64,000 nucleotides of DNA from Paenibacillus peoriae KCTC 3763. Its GTDB lineage: Bacteria > Bacillota > Bacilli > Paenibacillales > Paenibacillaceae. Each line of letters starts with the position of its first letter. Positions within the stretch are counted from its first letter, which is position 1. Positions 52,185-61,674 of the stretch are shown here, piece by piece. Location: the NCBI RefSeq assembly GCF_000236805.1, contig NZ_AGFX01000016.1, forward strand, positions 1 to 64,000, read 5' to 3'. Made by a program: the position numbers and the translations under genes. Below the pieces are notes generated by a model. The model saw only the letters and a program-made list of their open reading frames with translations. It searched no databases and was not told where the DNA came from.

Positions 52185-52201
52185 GGTCTCTTTTGCCTTG
52201 C
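52159..52201 (+). terminator. Terminator overlapping the lytH stop
   Basis: GCAAGACAAAAAGGACC pairs with GGTCTCTTTTGCCTTGC (one mismatch and one bulge); the left arm includes the final lytH codons and the stop. T-rich sequence follows at 52205-52215. Confidence 0.7.
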
Positions 52202-52227
52202 GAAGCATTTTATTCCCTCTCGCCCTT

Positions 52228-53037
52228 TTAAGGCGTTGAGGTCATACTGGAGGGGCTCTCCTCTTCCTGTGTGGCTGGAACGCTTTCGACGCCGAGATCT
52301 GTAACGCCGCCACTCTCTGTCGTATGTGAAGGCAGCGCCAACTGTGGTGCAGTTGCGCCATTTTTACCAACGGGCTTGCCCTGATTATCATAATAGTACA
52401 TCGGAACATTGCCCACCACCAGCAAATAAGATACCGGAATTTCCGTCTCCACAATCTGAGGCTGTATCTCAAACGGGATGACTACAGACACCTCTGTCGT
52501 AATCCGAATATACACTTCCACCAAGATCATGTTTATGCCCGCATCCTGTTGACGCGTGTTTAAATCCACCTTGATGGTCCCGTGCGGCTCCACCTTTAAA
52601 GGAATTTTCGGGCCATATGCCGCCAGCAGCGGACTATTCAATGCCTGACCAATGGGAATGCTCTCATCAAAATGACTCATGCTGTCCATCGTTGCTTTGA
52701 CTGCTTTGAGCGTATCTGACGTAATTCTCATGTGCTCCGCATAATTGAGAACAAAACCGGACGTTCTCCCTTGGGCATCCGTTCTCCATTCGATCAGATT
52801 ATCAGCCGTCTTGCCCTGTTCGACCTGTGCAGTTATGGCTGAATTGATGGCCTCGGTCGCCATTTGCTTGACCCGCACTTTTGCCAAATGCATCATGGGC
52901 GGCTTCAAATGCTGCTCCACATAAGCAGCCATCTGTATGATCCCTACCAGCAGCGCAAGTGCCACAATAAAAAATACTCTGCGTCTGCCGCGTCGCCTTC
53001 TGTTGGGCGCGCTGTGCCATTGCGGTCTTCTCATCAT
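52228..53037 (-). CDS. yunB: Sporulation protein YunB
   Basis: A 269-residue protein. A basic N-terminus (RRRRGRRR) precedes one membrane helix (VFFIVALALLVGIIQMAAYV, about 21-40). The extracytoplasmic part shows VRVKQMATEAINSAI and the beta-rich stretch matching YunB, a sigma-E product needed for proper sporulation. The last 25 residues are a Ser/Glu-rich tail. Of several in-frame Met codons, the ATG at 53037 follows GGGGG and lies just upstream of the basic segment. It is convergent with lytH. Confidence 0.88.
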   Translation of the reverse strand: MMRRPQWHSAPNRRRRGRRRVFFIVALALLVGIIQMAAYVEQHLKPPMMHLAKVRVKQMATEAINSAITAQVEQGKTADNLIEWRTDAQGRTSGFVLNYAEHMRITSDTLKAVKATMDSMSHFDESIPIGQALNSPLLAAYGPKIPLKVEPHGTIKVDLNTRQQDAGINMILVEVYIRITTEVSVVIPFEIQPQIVETEIPVSYLLVVGNVPMYYYDNQGKPVGKNGATAPQLALPSHTTESGGVTDLGVESVPATQEEESPSSMTSTP

Positions 53038-53090
53038 TCGATCCCCCCGCAGTGATGAACTTACCCTACAAGAATATGCGAGGGGCACAC

Positions 53091-53121
53091 GAAAAAGAAG
53101 CCGCCCGTCCGGCAGCTCCTC
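53091..53121 (-). terminator. Terminator of the aldo/keto reductase gene
   Basis: On the minus strand GAGCTGCCG/CGGGCGGCTTC pairing followed by TTTTTC. It lies about 45 bp after the reductase stop. Confidence 0.5.
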
Positions 53122-53163
53122 TTGATGGAACAACTATATGATTTCAAATCGCAGTCTAACAAA

Positions 53164-54096
53164 TCATTTGAAAATGTGATCGATCTTGTCGATCTCCGCC
53201 TGACTCAGCTTAACATTCAGCGTTTTCAAATTCTCCAGCACCTGCTCCGGCTTTTTCGCTCCTGGAATAAGCGCGTCAATCGAGTCGCGTGTCAAATACC
53301 ATGCCAACACCACATGAGCTACCTCAGCATTCAATGCATTGGCAATCTGCCGCACCTGCTCTACTTTTTCCAGATTCTGAGCAAATGTTTCTCCCTGGAA
53401 CAATGGATTGTTCGCTCTGATGTCAGTAAAGGTTGTGTCCTTCGTATACTTCCCACCCAGCAGTCCGGCAGCCAGCGGGAAATAAGGCACAAATGAAATG
53501 CCATTCGCCTTGGTGTAAGGCAGCAGTTCCTTTTCCGCTTCCCGTTGGAGTAAATTATATTCGGATTGAAGCACATCTACATAGCCGTCGCTATTCGCAT
53601 CCTTCAACTGTTCAATGGAGAAATTGGATACACCAATCGCTTTAATCTTACCCTCGTCCTTGAGCTTCTTCAGTTCGCCGACTGCTTCTGCCTTCGGGGT
53701 TGCTTCATCCGGGAAATGAATATAAAACAAATCAATATAATCGGTTTGCAATCTTTTCAGACTGGATTCGACAGAGTCACGCAAAAATGCCGGCGAGTTG
53801 TCAAAAACAACCTTTCCGTTCACAAATTTGTGTGCTCCCTTGGTCGCGATCACGGCTTTATCACGATTGCCACGTTCTTTCAATACCTCACCAATCAAGC
53901 GTTCGGAGTGTTCAGGTCCGTAAATAAAAGCCGTATCCAGAAAATTGATGCCGTTATCCAAAGCTGTGCGAACGACTTCCTTGCCCGTTTCATCGTTCAA
54001 ACCGGAAAAAAGGTTATGTCCGCCCACCGCATTTGCACCCAAACCGATTTGTTTTACATATAGATCTGTTTTGCCAATACGCACTTGCTCTGCCAA
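53164..54096 (-). CDS. Aldo/keto reductase
   Basis: A 310-residue TIM-barrel NADPH reductase. Catalytic tetrad: Asp54-Tyr59 region in [16 protein letters not shown], Lys in [11 protein letters not shown] and His in [12 protein letters not shown]. The IolS/YqkF class is suggested by [16 protein letters not shown] starts the gene, with AAAGGAG 10 nt upstream. It follows, divergent in function, the sugar ABC operon but with a short intergenic gap; the substrate is unknown. Confidence 0.9.
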   Translation of the reverse strand: MAEQVRIGKTDLYVKQIGLGANAVGGHNLFSGLNDETGKEVVRTALDNGINFLDTAFIYGPEHSERLIGEVLKERGNRDKAVIATKGAHKFVNGKVVFDNSPAFLRDSVESSLKRLQTDYIDLFYIHFPDEATPKAEAVGELKKLKDEGKIKAIGVSNFSIEQLKDANSDGYVDVLQSEYNLLQREAEKELLPYTKANGISFVPYFPLAAGLLGGKYTKDTTFTDIRANNPLFQGETFAQNLEKVEQVRQIANALNAEVAHVVLAWYLTRDSIDALIPGAKKPEQVLENLKTLNVKLSQAEIDKIDHIFK

Positions 54097-54175
54097 TTCA
54101 CGTCATCTCCTTTTCGAAAGTTACTTCCATTTTAATATTGGATTCCAAAAAAGGCAAAGTGCGTACATGCTGCTC

Positions 54176-55012
54176 TTATCCTTTAATCCCTGTTAAGGCA
54201 ATTCCTTCCATGAAATACTTTTGTCCTATGGCAAACAAAATAATAGCAGGCAGCACAACAATGAGAGAAGCAGCCATCAGTACACCCCATTGAGCCGAAT
54301 ATATTCCTTGAAACTGCTGCAACCCAATCGCCAGTGTAAATTTGCTTTCATCATTCAGGTAAACCAGCGGGCCCATAAAATCATTCCACGTATTTAAAAA
54401 CGTAAACAAGCCAATGACCAAAATCGCCGACCTCGACAATGGCAAAATAATACGGATAAAAATCGTAAAATGGTTTCCTCCATCTACAAATACAGCCTCA
54501 TCCAGTTCTCGCGGAAGAGTCATGTAAAATTGTCTTAGCAAAAAGATATTAAACACGCCTCCACCAAAAAATGAAGGCAGTACCAAGGGAACATACGAGT
54601 TAACCATCCCCAGCGCCTGCCAACCAATAAAAGACGGAATCAGTGTCACCGCAAACGGCAGCATCATGCTGCTCAATAGCACGGCAAATACCTTATCCCT
54701 TCCCTTCCATCTCATTCGCGCAAAGCTATAAGCAGAAATCGTACTCGACAGAAGTACACCTGCCAAAGTCCCTGCAACGACTATAAACGTATTCACAAAG
54801 TAGCGCCCAAATGATAATTCCTCAAATGGCTGTAAGAAGTTCTCGAATACAAAAGGCTCTGGAATCCATTTTGGCGGAATCAGGAAAATTTGACTTAGAT
54901 CCATCATTGAGCTTCGCACCAGCCAGTAAAAAGGAAACATGCAGAAAAAGGAGCCCCCAATAAGAACTGTATACAGTAATACCCTGCTCCAATTCCAACC
55001 ACGTTTTTTCAT
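54176..55012 (-). CDS. Carbohydrate ABC transporter permease (MalG-type)
   Basis: A 278-residue permease with six helices and the EAA loop ELDEAVFVDGGNHFTIFIRIILP (about residues 180-200), which contacts the ATPase. It lies directly after the MalF-type gene, whose stop is 2 bp before this ATG; the true start is 55012. No ATPase gene is in this operon, as is common for sugar ABC systems using a shared MsmX-type ATPase. Confidence 0.92.
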   Translation of the reverse strand: MKKRGWNWSRVLLYTVLIGGSFFCMFPFYWLVRSSMMDLSQIFLIPPKWIPEPFVFENFLQPFEELSFGRYFVNTFIVVAGTLAGVLLSSTISAYSFARMRWKGRDKVFAVLLSSMMLPFAVTLIPSFIGWQALGMVNSYVPLVLPSFFGGGVFNIFLLRQFYMTLPRELDEAVFVDGGNHFTIFIRIILPLSRSAILVIGLFTFLNTWNDFMGPLVYLNDESKFTLAIGLQQFQGIYSAQWGVLMAASLIVVLPAIILFAIGQKYFMEGIALTGIKG

Positions 55013-55014
55013 CC

Positions 55015-55917
55015 TCAAGCCCCCCCGCCTTCGTAATACACCCATTTTCGGGCAGTTTTGAATAGAAAGGCGGTAAATATCAAAACGACTATAAAGAGCA
55101 CCCAGGCAATTGCACAGGCATAACCCATATTGGAAAACGTAAAGGCCTCACGGAACAGATAAAATGTATAAAATAAACTGGAGTTGTTAGGCCCTCCCTG
55201 TGTCATAACGTAAGGCTGGACAAACACCTGAAAGCCTCCAATGAAGCCCATAATCGTATTGAAGAAGATAGTGGGTGATGTTAACGGAATTGTAATATAT
55301 ACAAGCTTGTGAAAAGCATTCCCACCGTCGATTTCGATCGCTTCATAGTAATGCTTAGGTATATCTTGTAGGCCTGCCAGAAAAATAATCATGGTCCCTC
55401 CAACGGTCCACAAGCTCATTAAAACAAGCGTAGGAATAACCGATCCTTCGCTGTATATCCATTGACTTTCCGGCAAATGCAACGCACGCAGCACCACATT
55501 TAACAACCCCAAATCCGGATCAAACAGCCACATCCAAATCATAGACGATGCAATCAGCGGCACAATGGTAGGCAGGTAAAAAACGGTTCTGAAAAAAGCC
55601 AGTCCTTTTACCTTTTGATTGAGTAATATCGCCAAAAAGAAAGCTACAATAATCTGAAGGGGTACACTCAGAAACACATAATAAAACGTAACCCCAAGTG
55701 ACTTATAAAAAAACTGATCCGTTCCGTCAAATAAATGGATGTAATTATCCAGACCAATAAAATTAGCCTGAGAAGCAACTTTATAATCAGTTAGACTAAA
55801 CCAGAGACTGGCGATCATCGGTCCCAGTACGAAAATGACAAAGCCGAGAATGGCAGGGGCAGCAAAGAGCCACCCCAACCCATTTTCTCGCTTGCGAATC
55901 GAAGATAATGATTGCAT
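55015..55917 (-). CDS. Carbohydrate ABC transporter permease (MalF-type)
   Basis: A 300-residue permease with six helices. EAA loop EAIEIDGGNAFHKLVYITIPLTSP, and the N-terminal segment LFAAPAILGFVIFVLGPMIASLWFS, are typical of CUT1 family permeases. ATG 55917 follows AAGGAGAGG. It acts with the MalG-type protein and the binding protein upstream to import an unidentified oligosaccharide. Confidence 0.92.
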   Translation of the reverse strand: MQSLSSIRKRENGLGWLFAAPAILGFVIFVLGPMIASLWFSLTDYKVASQANFIGLDNYIHLFDGTDQFFYKSLGVTFYYVFLSVPLQIIVAFFLAILLNQKVKGLAFFRTVFYLPTIVPLIASSMIWMWLFDPDLGLLNVVLRALHLPESQWIYSEGSVIPTLVLMSLWTVGGTMIIFLAGLQDIPKHYYEAIEIDGGNAFHKLVYITIPLTSPTIFFNTIMGFIGGFQVFVQPYVMTQGGPNNSSLFYTFYLFREAFTFSNMGYACAIAWVLFIVVLIFTAFLFKTARKWVYYEGGGA

Positions 55918-55947
55918 TCTATCCCTCTCCTTCTCCCAGAGCACTCC

Positions 55948-57312
55948 CTATTCCTTCGGATACGTTCCCTTAAATTCCGCATTCGCCTTCGCAGAAACCT
56001 CCTTGAAAGCTTGCTCCACCGTTTTCTTGCCAAGCCATACCTGATCCAGGGCCGGGTTAATGATGGCATTGATTTTCTCCGAGTTTTTCAGATAGTAGTC
56101 ATAAGAATTGACACCGTTATGCAGCGTTTGGTTCATAACAGCATCCCGGTATCCATCCGCATGACCCGGTTTGACATCCGCCCATTTGCTAATCAGGTTT
56201 GGATCGGTATACCATTTTTTCATAACAGGCATCCATAATCCGCTGGAATGCATGTCAAGTCCGCTTTCAGCATCCAGCAAAAATTTATAAAACATCCATG
56301 CCTCTTTAGGATGTTTGGTCTTGGCAGAAATCACTTCCGGCTCGCCAAACAGGATCGTTTTGCTGCTTTTCAGCTTGGGCAATACACCCACACCGAAATT
56401 TACCTTCGATTCGCCAAGATCCAGTTGAACCCACTGTCCATCCAGATCCATCGCTACACGTTTGCTCTGCAGGGCCACGGCCGGAGAAGGGATATTTTTG
56501 GACTGCGTCGGTGACGGGGCCACATGATAAACGTTGATCAGATCAGCCATCTTCTGAACAGCTTCAATCACATCCGGATTCTCAAGATTAAGCGAGTCTC
56601 CTTTGTCTGAAATCACACTTGCGTTATTAGAAGGAATTAACAGATGCCACATCCATGTATCAAAACGAACTCCATACTGTTTGATGTTATTGGCATCGAA
56701 ATCGGGACTAAGCGCATTATTTCCCGCTTTATCAATGGTAAGCTTTTGTGCCGTCTCCAAAAACTGCTCCCATGTCCAAGCCTCCTCTGCTTTTACCGGC
56801 GGCAAAGCAACACCAGCCTCATCAAACAAGTCTTTATTGTAATAAAGGGCGAAGGCCTCCTCCGTTACCTTGACACCTGCCACTTTGTCCTTATCCCAAT
56901 AGATGATCGAATTGGGGATCAGGCTCTCCTTCGTGAGCTCCTTATCCTCCTTCAGAAATTCATTCAAATTATAAAGTTTGCCTTGTTCAGCCCATTGCAG
57001 AGCCTGTGCTTTATAGATGGGGAATACATCCGGTGCCTGGTTAGCAGCAAACATTGTCGTTAGCTTGGTAACGTAGTCCCCAGGGATATGCATATAGTTG
57101 ATTTTGATCCACGGATATTTCTCCGTGAACCTTTTGGCGATCTCCTGCTGCACTTTCTTTTCATTGGTGCTCCCCCAACTGGCATACGTCAGTGTCACTT
57201 GCTCGTGCCCCTGCAAATCTGCCGGCTTGCTGCTGCTTTCATTAGAGCTACAGGCTGACATAAGCCCAACGATCAAGCACAGGCAGACGATCCATAACTT
57301 TCGTTTTAACAT
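55948..57312 (-). CDS. Extracellular sugar-binding lipoprotein
   Basis: A 454-residue solute-binding protein. The lipobox is LMSAC near residue 22 (MLKRKLWIVCLCLIVGLMSA before the Cys). The CUT1-type core follows: VTLTYASWGST, EKYPWIKINYMHIPGDYVTKL and YYNKDLFDEAGV. It captures a sugar at the cell surface for the two permeases downstream. A cre site lies between it and the sensor kinase. GGGGGCG precedes the ATG at 57312. Confidence 0.93.
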   Translation of the reverse strand: MLKRKLWIVCLCLIVGLMSACSSNESSSKPADLQGHEQVTLTYASWGSTNEKKVQQEIAKRFTEKYPWIKINYMHIPGDYVTKLTTMFAANQAPDVFPIYKAQALQWAEQGKLYNLNEFLKEDKELTKESLIPNSIIYWDKDKVAGVKVTEEAFALYYNKDLFDEAGVALPPVKAEEAWTWEQFLETAQKLTIDKAGNNALSPDFDANNIKQYGVRFDTWMWHLLIPSNNASVISDKGDSLNLENPDVIEAVQKMADLINVYHVAPSPTQSKNIPSPAVALQSKRVAMDLDGQWVQLDLGESKVNFGVGVLPKLKSSKTILFGEPEVISAKTKHPKEAWMFYKFLLDAESGLDMHSSGLWMPVMKKWYTDPNLISKWADVKPGHADGYRDAVMNQTLHNGVNSYDYYLKNSEKINAIINPALDQVWLGKKTVEQAFKEVSAKANAEFKGTYPKE

Positions 57313-57380
57313 GAGTAACGCCCCCAAACCGTTTATTTTTTTGCCTTTTCGTTTGTTGCTTTGGCTGCTAAATTTATTTT

Positions 57381-57395
57381 AGCAAACGCTTACAT
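57381..57395 (-). promoter_or_regulatory. cre-like operator before the sugar-binding gene
   Basis: On the minus strand ATGTAAGCGTTTGCT matches the relaxed consensus WTGNAANCGNWNNCW at each position. It stands 69 bp upstream of the binding-protein start. Catabolite repression by CcpA is likely. Confidence 0.65.
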
Positions 57396-57412
57396 TTTGG
57401 GAAGTCGCACTC

Positions 57413-59269
57413 TCATTGGATTGGTGTCATTTGATTAGATGTATGAGCTTTTCCGATTCGGATCAGTACAGCTGCCCCCTTGCCTTCTGGAGAGTGGAGC
57501 GTTACTCCATACTCCGTCCCGTATAGCAGACGCACTCTTCTGTCTACATTTTTTATACCTGTTGACCGGATTTCTCCAGCCTGAATTTGCCGTATATGAT
57601 CTTCCTGTATCCCTCGCCCGTTATCCTCAACTTTGAAACACACCAACTGCTTCTCTATCCAGGCTGTAATCCTGATTTGACCGCCTGATTCCAATTCGGC
57701 GAAGCCGTGAATAATCGAATTTTCGACAAAGGGCTGTAAAAAAAGCTTGGGAACTTCCATCTGGAGCAACATGGGATCAATATTATATTCCACCGTAAAC
57801 TTGTCCTCAAAGCGATTCTGCATAATATAAATGTATTTCTCCAGCCATTTCAGGTCTGTCTCCAAGCTCCATGTATCGTTTTTGTTTCGGGTCGTAATTT
57901 GCAGCATTTCCGCCAGATTAATGATCATTTGCCCTAATTCCTGCTGTTTATGTTCTAATGCAATCCAATACATTGTCGTGAGCGTGTTATACAAAAAATG
58001 CGGGTTAAGCTGCAAATTAAGCGCCATCAGCTCCGACTCTTTGGCTCTCAGACGTGATTTGTAATTTTCCTCGATTAAATCTTGAATCTTTCCATTCATT
58101 TGATTAAATCGGATAATGAGATCACCCAGTTCATCATAGCCTCGTTCAGGAATCCGAATGTCAAAATGACCTTTCTCCATCTTTTTCATCGCTTGTTTCA
58201 TATCTGTGATAGGCTTGCTGATGTAAACGGACAGCAGATAAGCCAGGATTACAGCCATCAGCATCATAAAGCCTAAAAAAAACAAGGTGTAGGTGCGAAT
58301 CGTTGACAGATGCCCCAATACATCCTCCATCGGAATAGCTATATAAGATACCCAGCCCGTCGTCTTCATTGCTTCGTAAACAAGTAATATCGTTTGGCCT
58401 TTGACGCTAACCATTTTCATCCCTTGTTCCGAGGTTATGGCATTTTTGAGCCAGCCTGCCACGGGCTTCCCCTCTTGATTCGGCCCGTCAGAGCTAATGA
58501 CCAGCCCGTTCTGATCATGAATCATCCCGTAAGATAAATGTGCAAATCCGCTGCGGGCAGCGTAATCTTCAAAAACCCCTTTTAACAAATCAGGACGGAA
58601 ATTCAGGACAAGTATAGGCTTCTCCTTCCCCTCTGGAAGCGTATGAAAGGTTCCGGCATCATCTATTGAGGTCAAGTGAAGCTGCTTCACAACGGCGAAT
58701 AAAGAACTGAATTCATAGGAACCTTGCTTTAAATCCTGTTGATGAAATGTATCGGCATACGAATAGGAAGGAATCCACCTGGTAGCCCCCTCTGCCTCGA
58801 CTGCAGTTGTTGCCAAGGGAGAAGAATAGAACGGCTGAACGGGAATATACATCCGATTGGTGCTTCCGTATGCATAATTTCGGGTCATGATCTGGGAAGA
58901 GTAAACTTCCTCCATATTGCCAAAGTATCTGTACAAAATTTTCGTAATGCTGCGATCCGTTCGTAACAGCGATGAAGAATCCGAGGTATCCACATCCGTA
59001 ATCGTCTGCAGGAGCTCATGATCGATCGGTATCATATCTACGGTTTTTTGAATAGCAGCCAGCTTATTATCGAGCAGCTCATTATTACTGCGCAGAACAC
59101 TTGTGACGCTATCTGTTACATTCGTAGTAATATTCTGTGCACTCGTTTCGAAGTAAACAAAACCCAGTATCAAAACTATAAAACCAGACAGCAAAAAATA
59201 GGACAGCATCAATTTCGTACGAAAGCTGCTGTCCAAAAACTTTTGGTAGACATATTTAACTTGGCGCAT
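57413..59269 (-). CDS. Sensor histidine kinase, YesM family
   Basis: A 618-residue membrane kinase. Two helices (about 20-40 and 295-315) flank a sensor domain outside the cell; a HAMP segment (SVYISKPITDMKQAMKKMEKG) follows. The His_kinase region is LNLQLNPHFLYNTLTTMYW with the phosphoacceptor His, and the ATPase domain has NSIIHGF and GNGRGIQ-like DNGRGI. It pairs with the YesN-type regulator next to it. Probably senses a polysaccharide breakdown product. Confidence 0.93.
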   Translation of the reverse strand: MRQVKYVYQKFLDSSFRTKLMLSYFLLSGFIVLILGFVYFETSAQNITTNVTDSVTSVLRSNNELLDNKLAAIQKTVDMIPIDHELLQTITDVDTSDSSSLLRTDRSITKILYRYFGNMEEVYSSQIMTRNYAYGSTNRMYIPVQPFYSSPLATTAVEAEGATRWIPSYSYADTFHQQDLKQGSYEFSSLFAVVKQLHLTSIDDAGTFHTLPEGKEKPILVLNFRPDLLKGVFEDYAARSGFAHLSYGMIHDQNGLVISSDGPNQEGKPVAGWLKNAITSEQGMKMVSVKGQTILLVYEAMKTTGWVSYIAIPMEDVLGHLSTIRTYTLFFLGFMMLMAVILAYLLSVYISKPITDMKQAMKKMEKGHFDIRIPERGYDELGDLIIRFNQMNGKIQDLIEENYKSRLRAKESELMALNLQLNPHFLYNTLTTMYWIALEHKQQELGQMIINLAEMLQITTRNKNDTWSLETDLKWLEKYIYIMQNRFEDKFTVEYNIDPMLLQMEVPKLFLQPFVENSIIHGFAELESGGQIRITAWIEKQLVCFKVEDNGRGIQEDHIRQIQAGEIRSTGIKNVDRRVRLLYGTEYGVTLHSPEGKGAAVLIRIGKAHTSNQMTPIQ

Positions 59270-59292
59270 CGTACCTTCCTTTCCAATCATGA

Positions 59293-60888
59293 TCATTTGA
59301 ATTTCCTGCGGAATTGCTCAGGGGTATGCATTACATTTTTCTTGAAAACCTTAAAAAAATATTTGATATCTTTATAACCGACCTGTCTGCTAATTTCTGC
59401 AACCTTGGCGTCTGTATGCAGTAGTAAGTGCTGTGCCTTTTGCATCCTGAGTTTCACCATGTATTCTGTGAACGAGAGTCCAAAATGATTTTTGAACAGA
59501 ATGCTAAAATAGGAAGCATTATAGTAGAAGTGTCTTGCTACAATATCCAGACTGAGTTCCTCATGTAGGTGTGTATCCAGGAAATCCTTGCACTTTTTCA
59601 TGATGTGCTCGCTTTTGGTTCCCCCATGAAGCTCATGAATAAGCTCCTTGAGCCATGCTGAAATACGATCCTGGAGGTTTGAAAGAGAGGCAGCTTCTGC
59701 GACAGCATGATTCATTTGTTCTGAATGACGCAGATAAAATTCCTCACTCCATCCGAGATTTACCCGTTGCAGGCTACCCGTTAGAAGCTGTATCCATTGG
59801 GTCTTAAGCGCTTCAGGTGCCGGATAACCTTGCGTCATTCGTCTCATTAAGTCTTGCACCTTATGCATTGGCTGATTGGTCTCTTCACCAGAGATAGCGC
59901 TTTCAATAAATTTCAAAATGCTTATTTGCTCACTTGTACTCACTTCCTGTATCGGCTGCTCATCCTCTATAACGACAAGGTTCAAGCATCTGACGTGAGG
60001 TTCATAGAAACGCAGAGAAATGAGCCGATTGGCCTGTTCATAGGATTCGCTTATTTGCATCTCATCAAAATCAAAAGGCTGCCCCCAAGCAAACCAGCTT
60101 GAAATAGATCGTTGCTGCTCCATCTTCTCCAATCCCACCTGGAGGTTCCTATTGGCTTCCGCAACGTCTGCTCCGTCCTTCCAATTTACAACTGCGACCA
60201 AATGTTCTATAGAGGTTTCAAAGGGAAACACCACAGCCGCCGCCCAGGGATGCAATAATTCAAGGACCGTATTACGGAGTATAGAATTCCATTCTATTGC
60301 CCCCTCCGCTGGGAATGCACATACTCCCAACGCAAGAACTTCTCCTCGCCCCTGCCAGCCAAAGTGACTCTTTAACAGGCTTTTCTCATGAGGCTGTAAC
60401 TGGTCTGTCACCCATCTGCTAAACAAATGCTCCACAAATGCGGGCATACTCTGCTCGATCTGATTCAACACCGTTTGATTGCTACTGAGCGCCTCCTGCT
60501 CCTGTTCAATCACCTGTTCCATCTGCTGAATTACTTCGATTAGCTGCTGTGATTGCACGGGTTTTACCAAATAATCATTTGCTCCATACCGCACCGCCTG
60601 CTGTGCATAACTAAATTCCTGGTAGACGGTCACTAAAATAACTTTGGTCTCACCCTGACCGGAGATTCTTAACTGCTGTAGATATTCAAGTCCGTTCATA
60701 ATCGGCATTTGAATGTCCGTAAAAACTAACTGTATCGGTTGGGACAACGAAAGGGTCAGAGCTTCTTTTCCATTCTTGGCTTCCCATACCTCGTATTCGG
60801 GGCGCAGCTCCCTGACCATAGCAGCCAATCCCCGACGCTGTCTAGTTTCATCATCCACCACAAGTACTCCCAGCGGTATAGAACTCAC
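59293..60888 (-). CDS. Response regulator with AraC-type DNA-binding domain (YesN family)
   Basis: A 531-residue regulator. The receiver domain holds the phospho-Asp in LVFTDIQMPIMNG (about residue 57), and the C-terminus carries two helix-turn-helix motifs (ELSLDIVARHFYYNASYFS; AEISRQVGYKDIKYFFKVFK). The middle of about 250 residues is a linker of unknown role, typical of the YesN class. It should activate the ABC operon downstream. GTG start with GGAGGGG upstream. It overlaps the kinase by spacing, not sequence. Confidence 0.93.
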   Translation of the reverse strand: MSSIPLGVLVVDDETRQRRGLAAMVRELRPEYEVWEAKNGKEALTLSLSQPIQLVFTDIQMPIMNGLEYLQQLRISGQGETKVILVTVYQEFSYAQQAVRYGANDYLVKPVQSQQLIEVIQQMEQVIEQEQEALSSNQTVLNQIEQSMPAFVEHLFSRWVTDQLQPHEKSLLKSHFGWQGRGEVLALGVCAFPAEGAIEWNSILRNTVLELLHPWAAAVVFPFETSIEHLVAVVNWKDGADVAEANRNLQVGLEKMEQQRSISSWFAWGQPFDFDEMQISESYEQANRLISLRFYEPHVRCLNLVVIEDEQPIQEVSTSEQISILKFIESAISGEETNQPMHKVQDLMRRMTQGYPAPEALKTQWIQLLTGSLQRVNLGWSEEFYLRHSEQMNHAVAEAASLSNLQDRISAWLKELIHELHGGTKSEHIMKKCKDFLDTHLHEELSLDIVARHFYYNASYFSILFKNHFGLSFTEYMVKLRMQKAQHLLLHTDAKVAEISRQVGYKDIKYFFKVFKKNVMHTPEQFRRKFK

Positions 60889-60960
60889 TTTCTCCCCTCC
60901 TGACGTTATTATACATAGATGTTTTTTTACAAGTATAACACTTGCAGGCGGGGACCCATC

Positions 60961-61650
60961 CTATTTTCTTTTTCGCTTCATACTACGCATGATCGTTTTT
61001 GTTGCCTCATCGATCCGGTAGGATTCGATGATCTTTTGCAGCGCTTTATTGAACGTAAAATCGTCCAGCGTATTGTTCTGCAAGTAATGCATCGTAATCT
61101 CCGGCAGCTTGATATAGCAGATAGATATCGCCCATGCTACCGCCATTTGTACATAATAATCCTCACGATGAGCCTGATCCAGTAATTCAAGCACCTGGTT
61201 AATATACGGTTCCTCAATATAAAAATTGAGCAGCATAACCACGCCAAACCGAATTTCATATTCTTTTTTGGAGAATAGATAGGGCTGTATAAACTCCCAT
61301 ACCCGTTCCTTATGATTTTTCGTAAACTTCAATCCGGCACAAAAGCTGTCGCATACGGACCAATTATCAATTTTAGGCACAAACCTGGTGACATAACTTA
61401 ATGCTTCCTCTATATTCGTTTTCACATAGCCAATAACCATCCCCTGCAGCATCACTTCCTCGAAGTAATCACTTTCAGCAGTTTCCAGGTAGAGACGCCA
61501 ATCTCCTTTGGCAATAGCCTGAGCCAGCTTGCGCAACATCGGAAGACGTACGCCTAGTACATTATCAATGGTCGGAAGCAATGCAGCCGTGAACTTCTGA
61601 AAGTCCGTATCCACGTACGACAGTATTTGTTCTCTGATTGTTTTTTCCAA
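60961..61650 (-). CDS. DNA alkylation repair protein, AlkD family
   Basis: A 229-residue HEAT-repeat glycosylase-type protein. The N-terminal helices, FEEVMLQGMVIGYVK, SVCDSFCAGLKF and VQMAVAWAISICYIK match AlkD, which removes N3- and N7-alkylpurines. The Asp and Trp of the active patch are expected in IDNWSVCDSF. TTG start with GGGAGTGG upstream. It is the last gene in the ada-ogt-SplB-like-alkA-alkD operon. Confidence 0.9.
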   Translation of the reverse strand: MEKTIREQILSYVDTDFQKFTAALLPTIDNVLGVRLPMLRKLAQAIAKGDWRLYLETAESDYFEEVMLQGMVIGYVKTNIEEALSYVTRFVPKIDNWSVCDSFCAGLKFTKNHKERVWEFIQPYLFSKKEYEIRFGVVMLLNFYIEEPYINQVLELLDQAHREDYYVQMAVAWAISICYIKLPEITMHYLQNNTLDDFTFNKALQKIIESYRIDEATKTIMRSMKRKRK

Positions 61651-61674
61651 TCGTATCCACTCCCTGATCCTTAA

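Noticed and set aside
53566-54063. 165-codon plus-strand frame opposite the aldo/keto reductase
   Set aside because: Antisense shadow of a gene with an intact catalytic tetrad; no RBS and no recognisable domain.
60889-60960. Terminator after the AlkD-type gene
   Set aside because: A short stem (CAAGT/ACTTG) exists near 60930-60950, but no T-run follows it on the minus strand.
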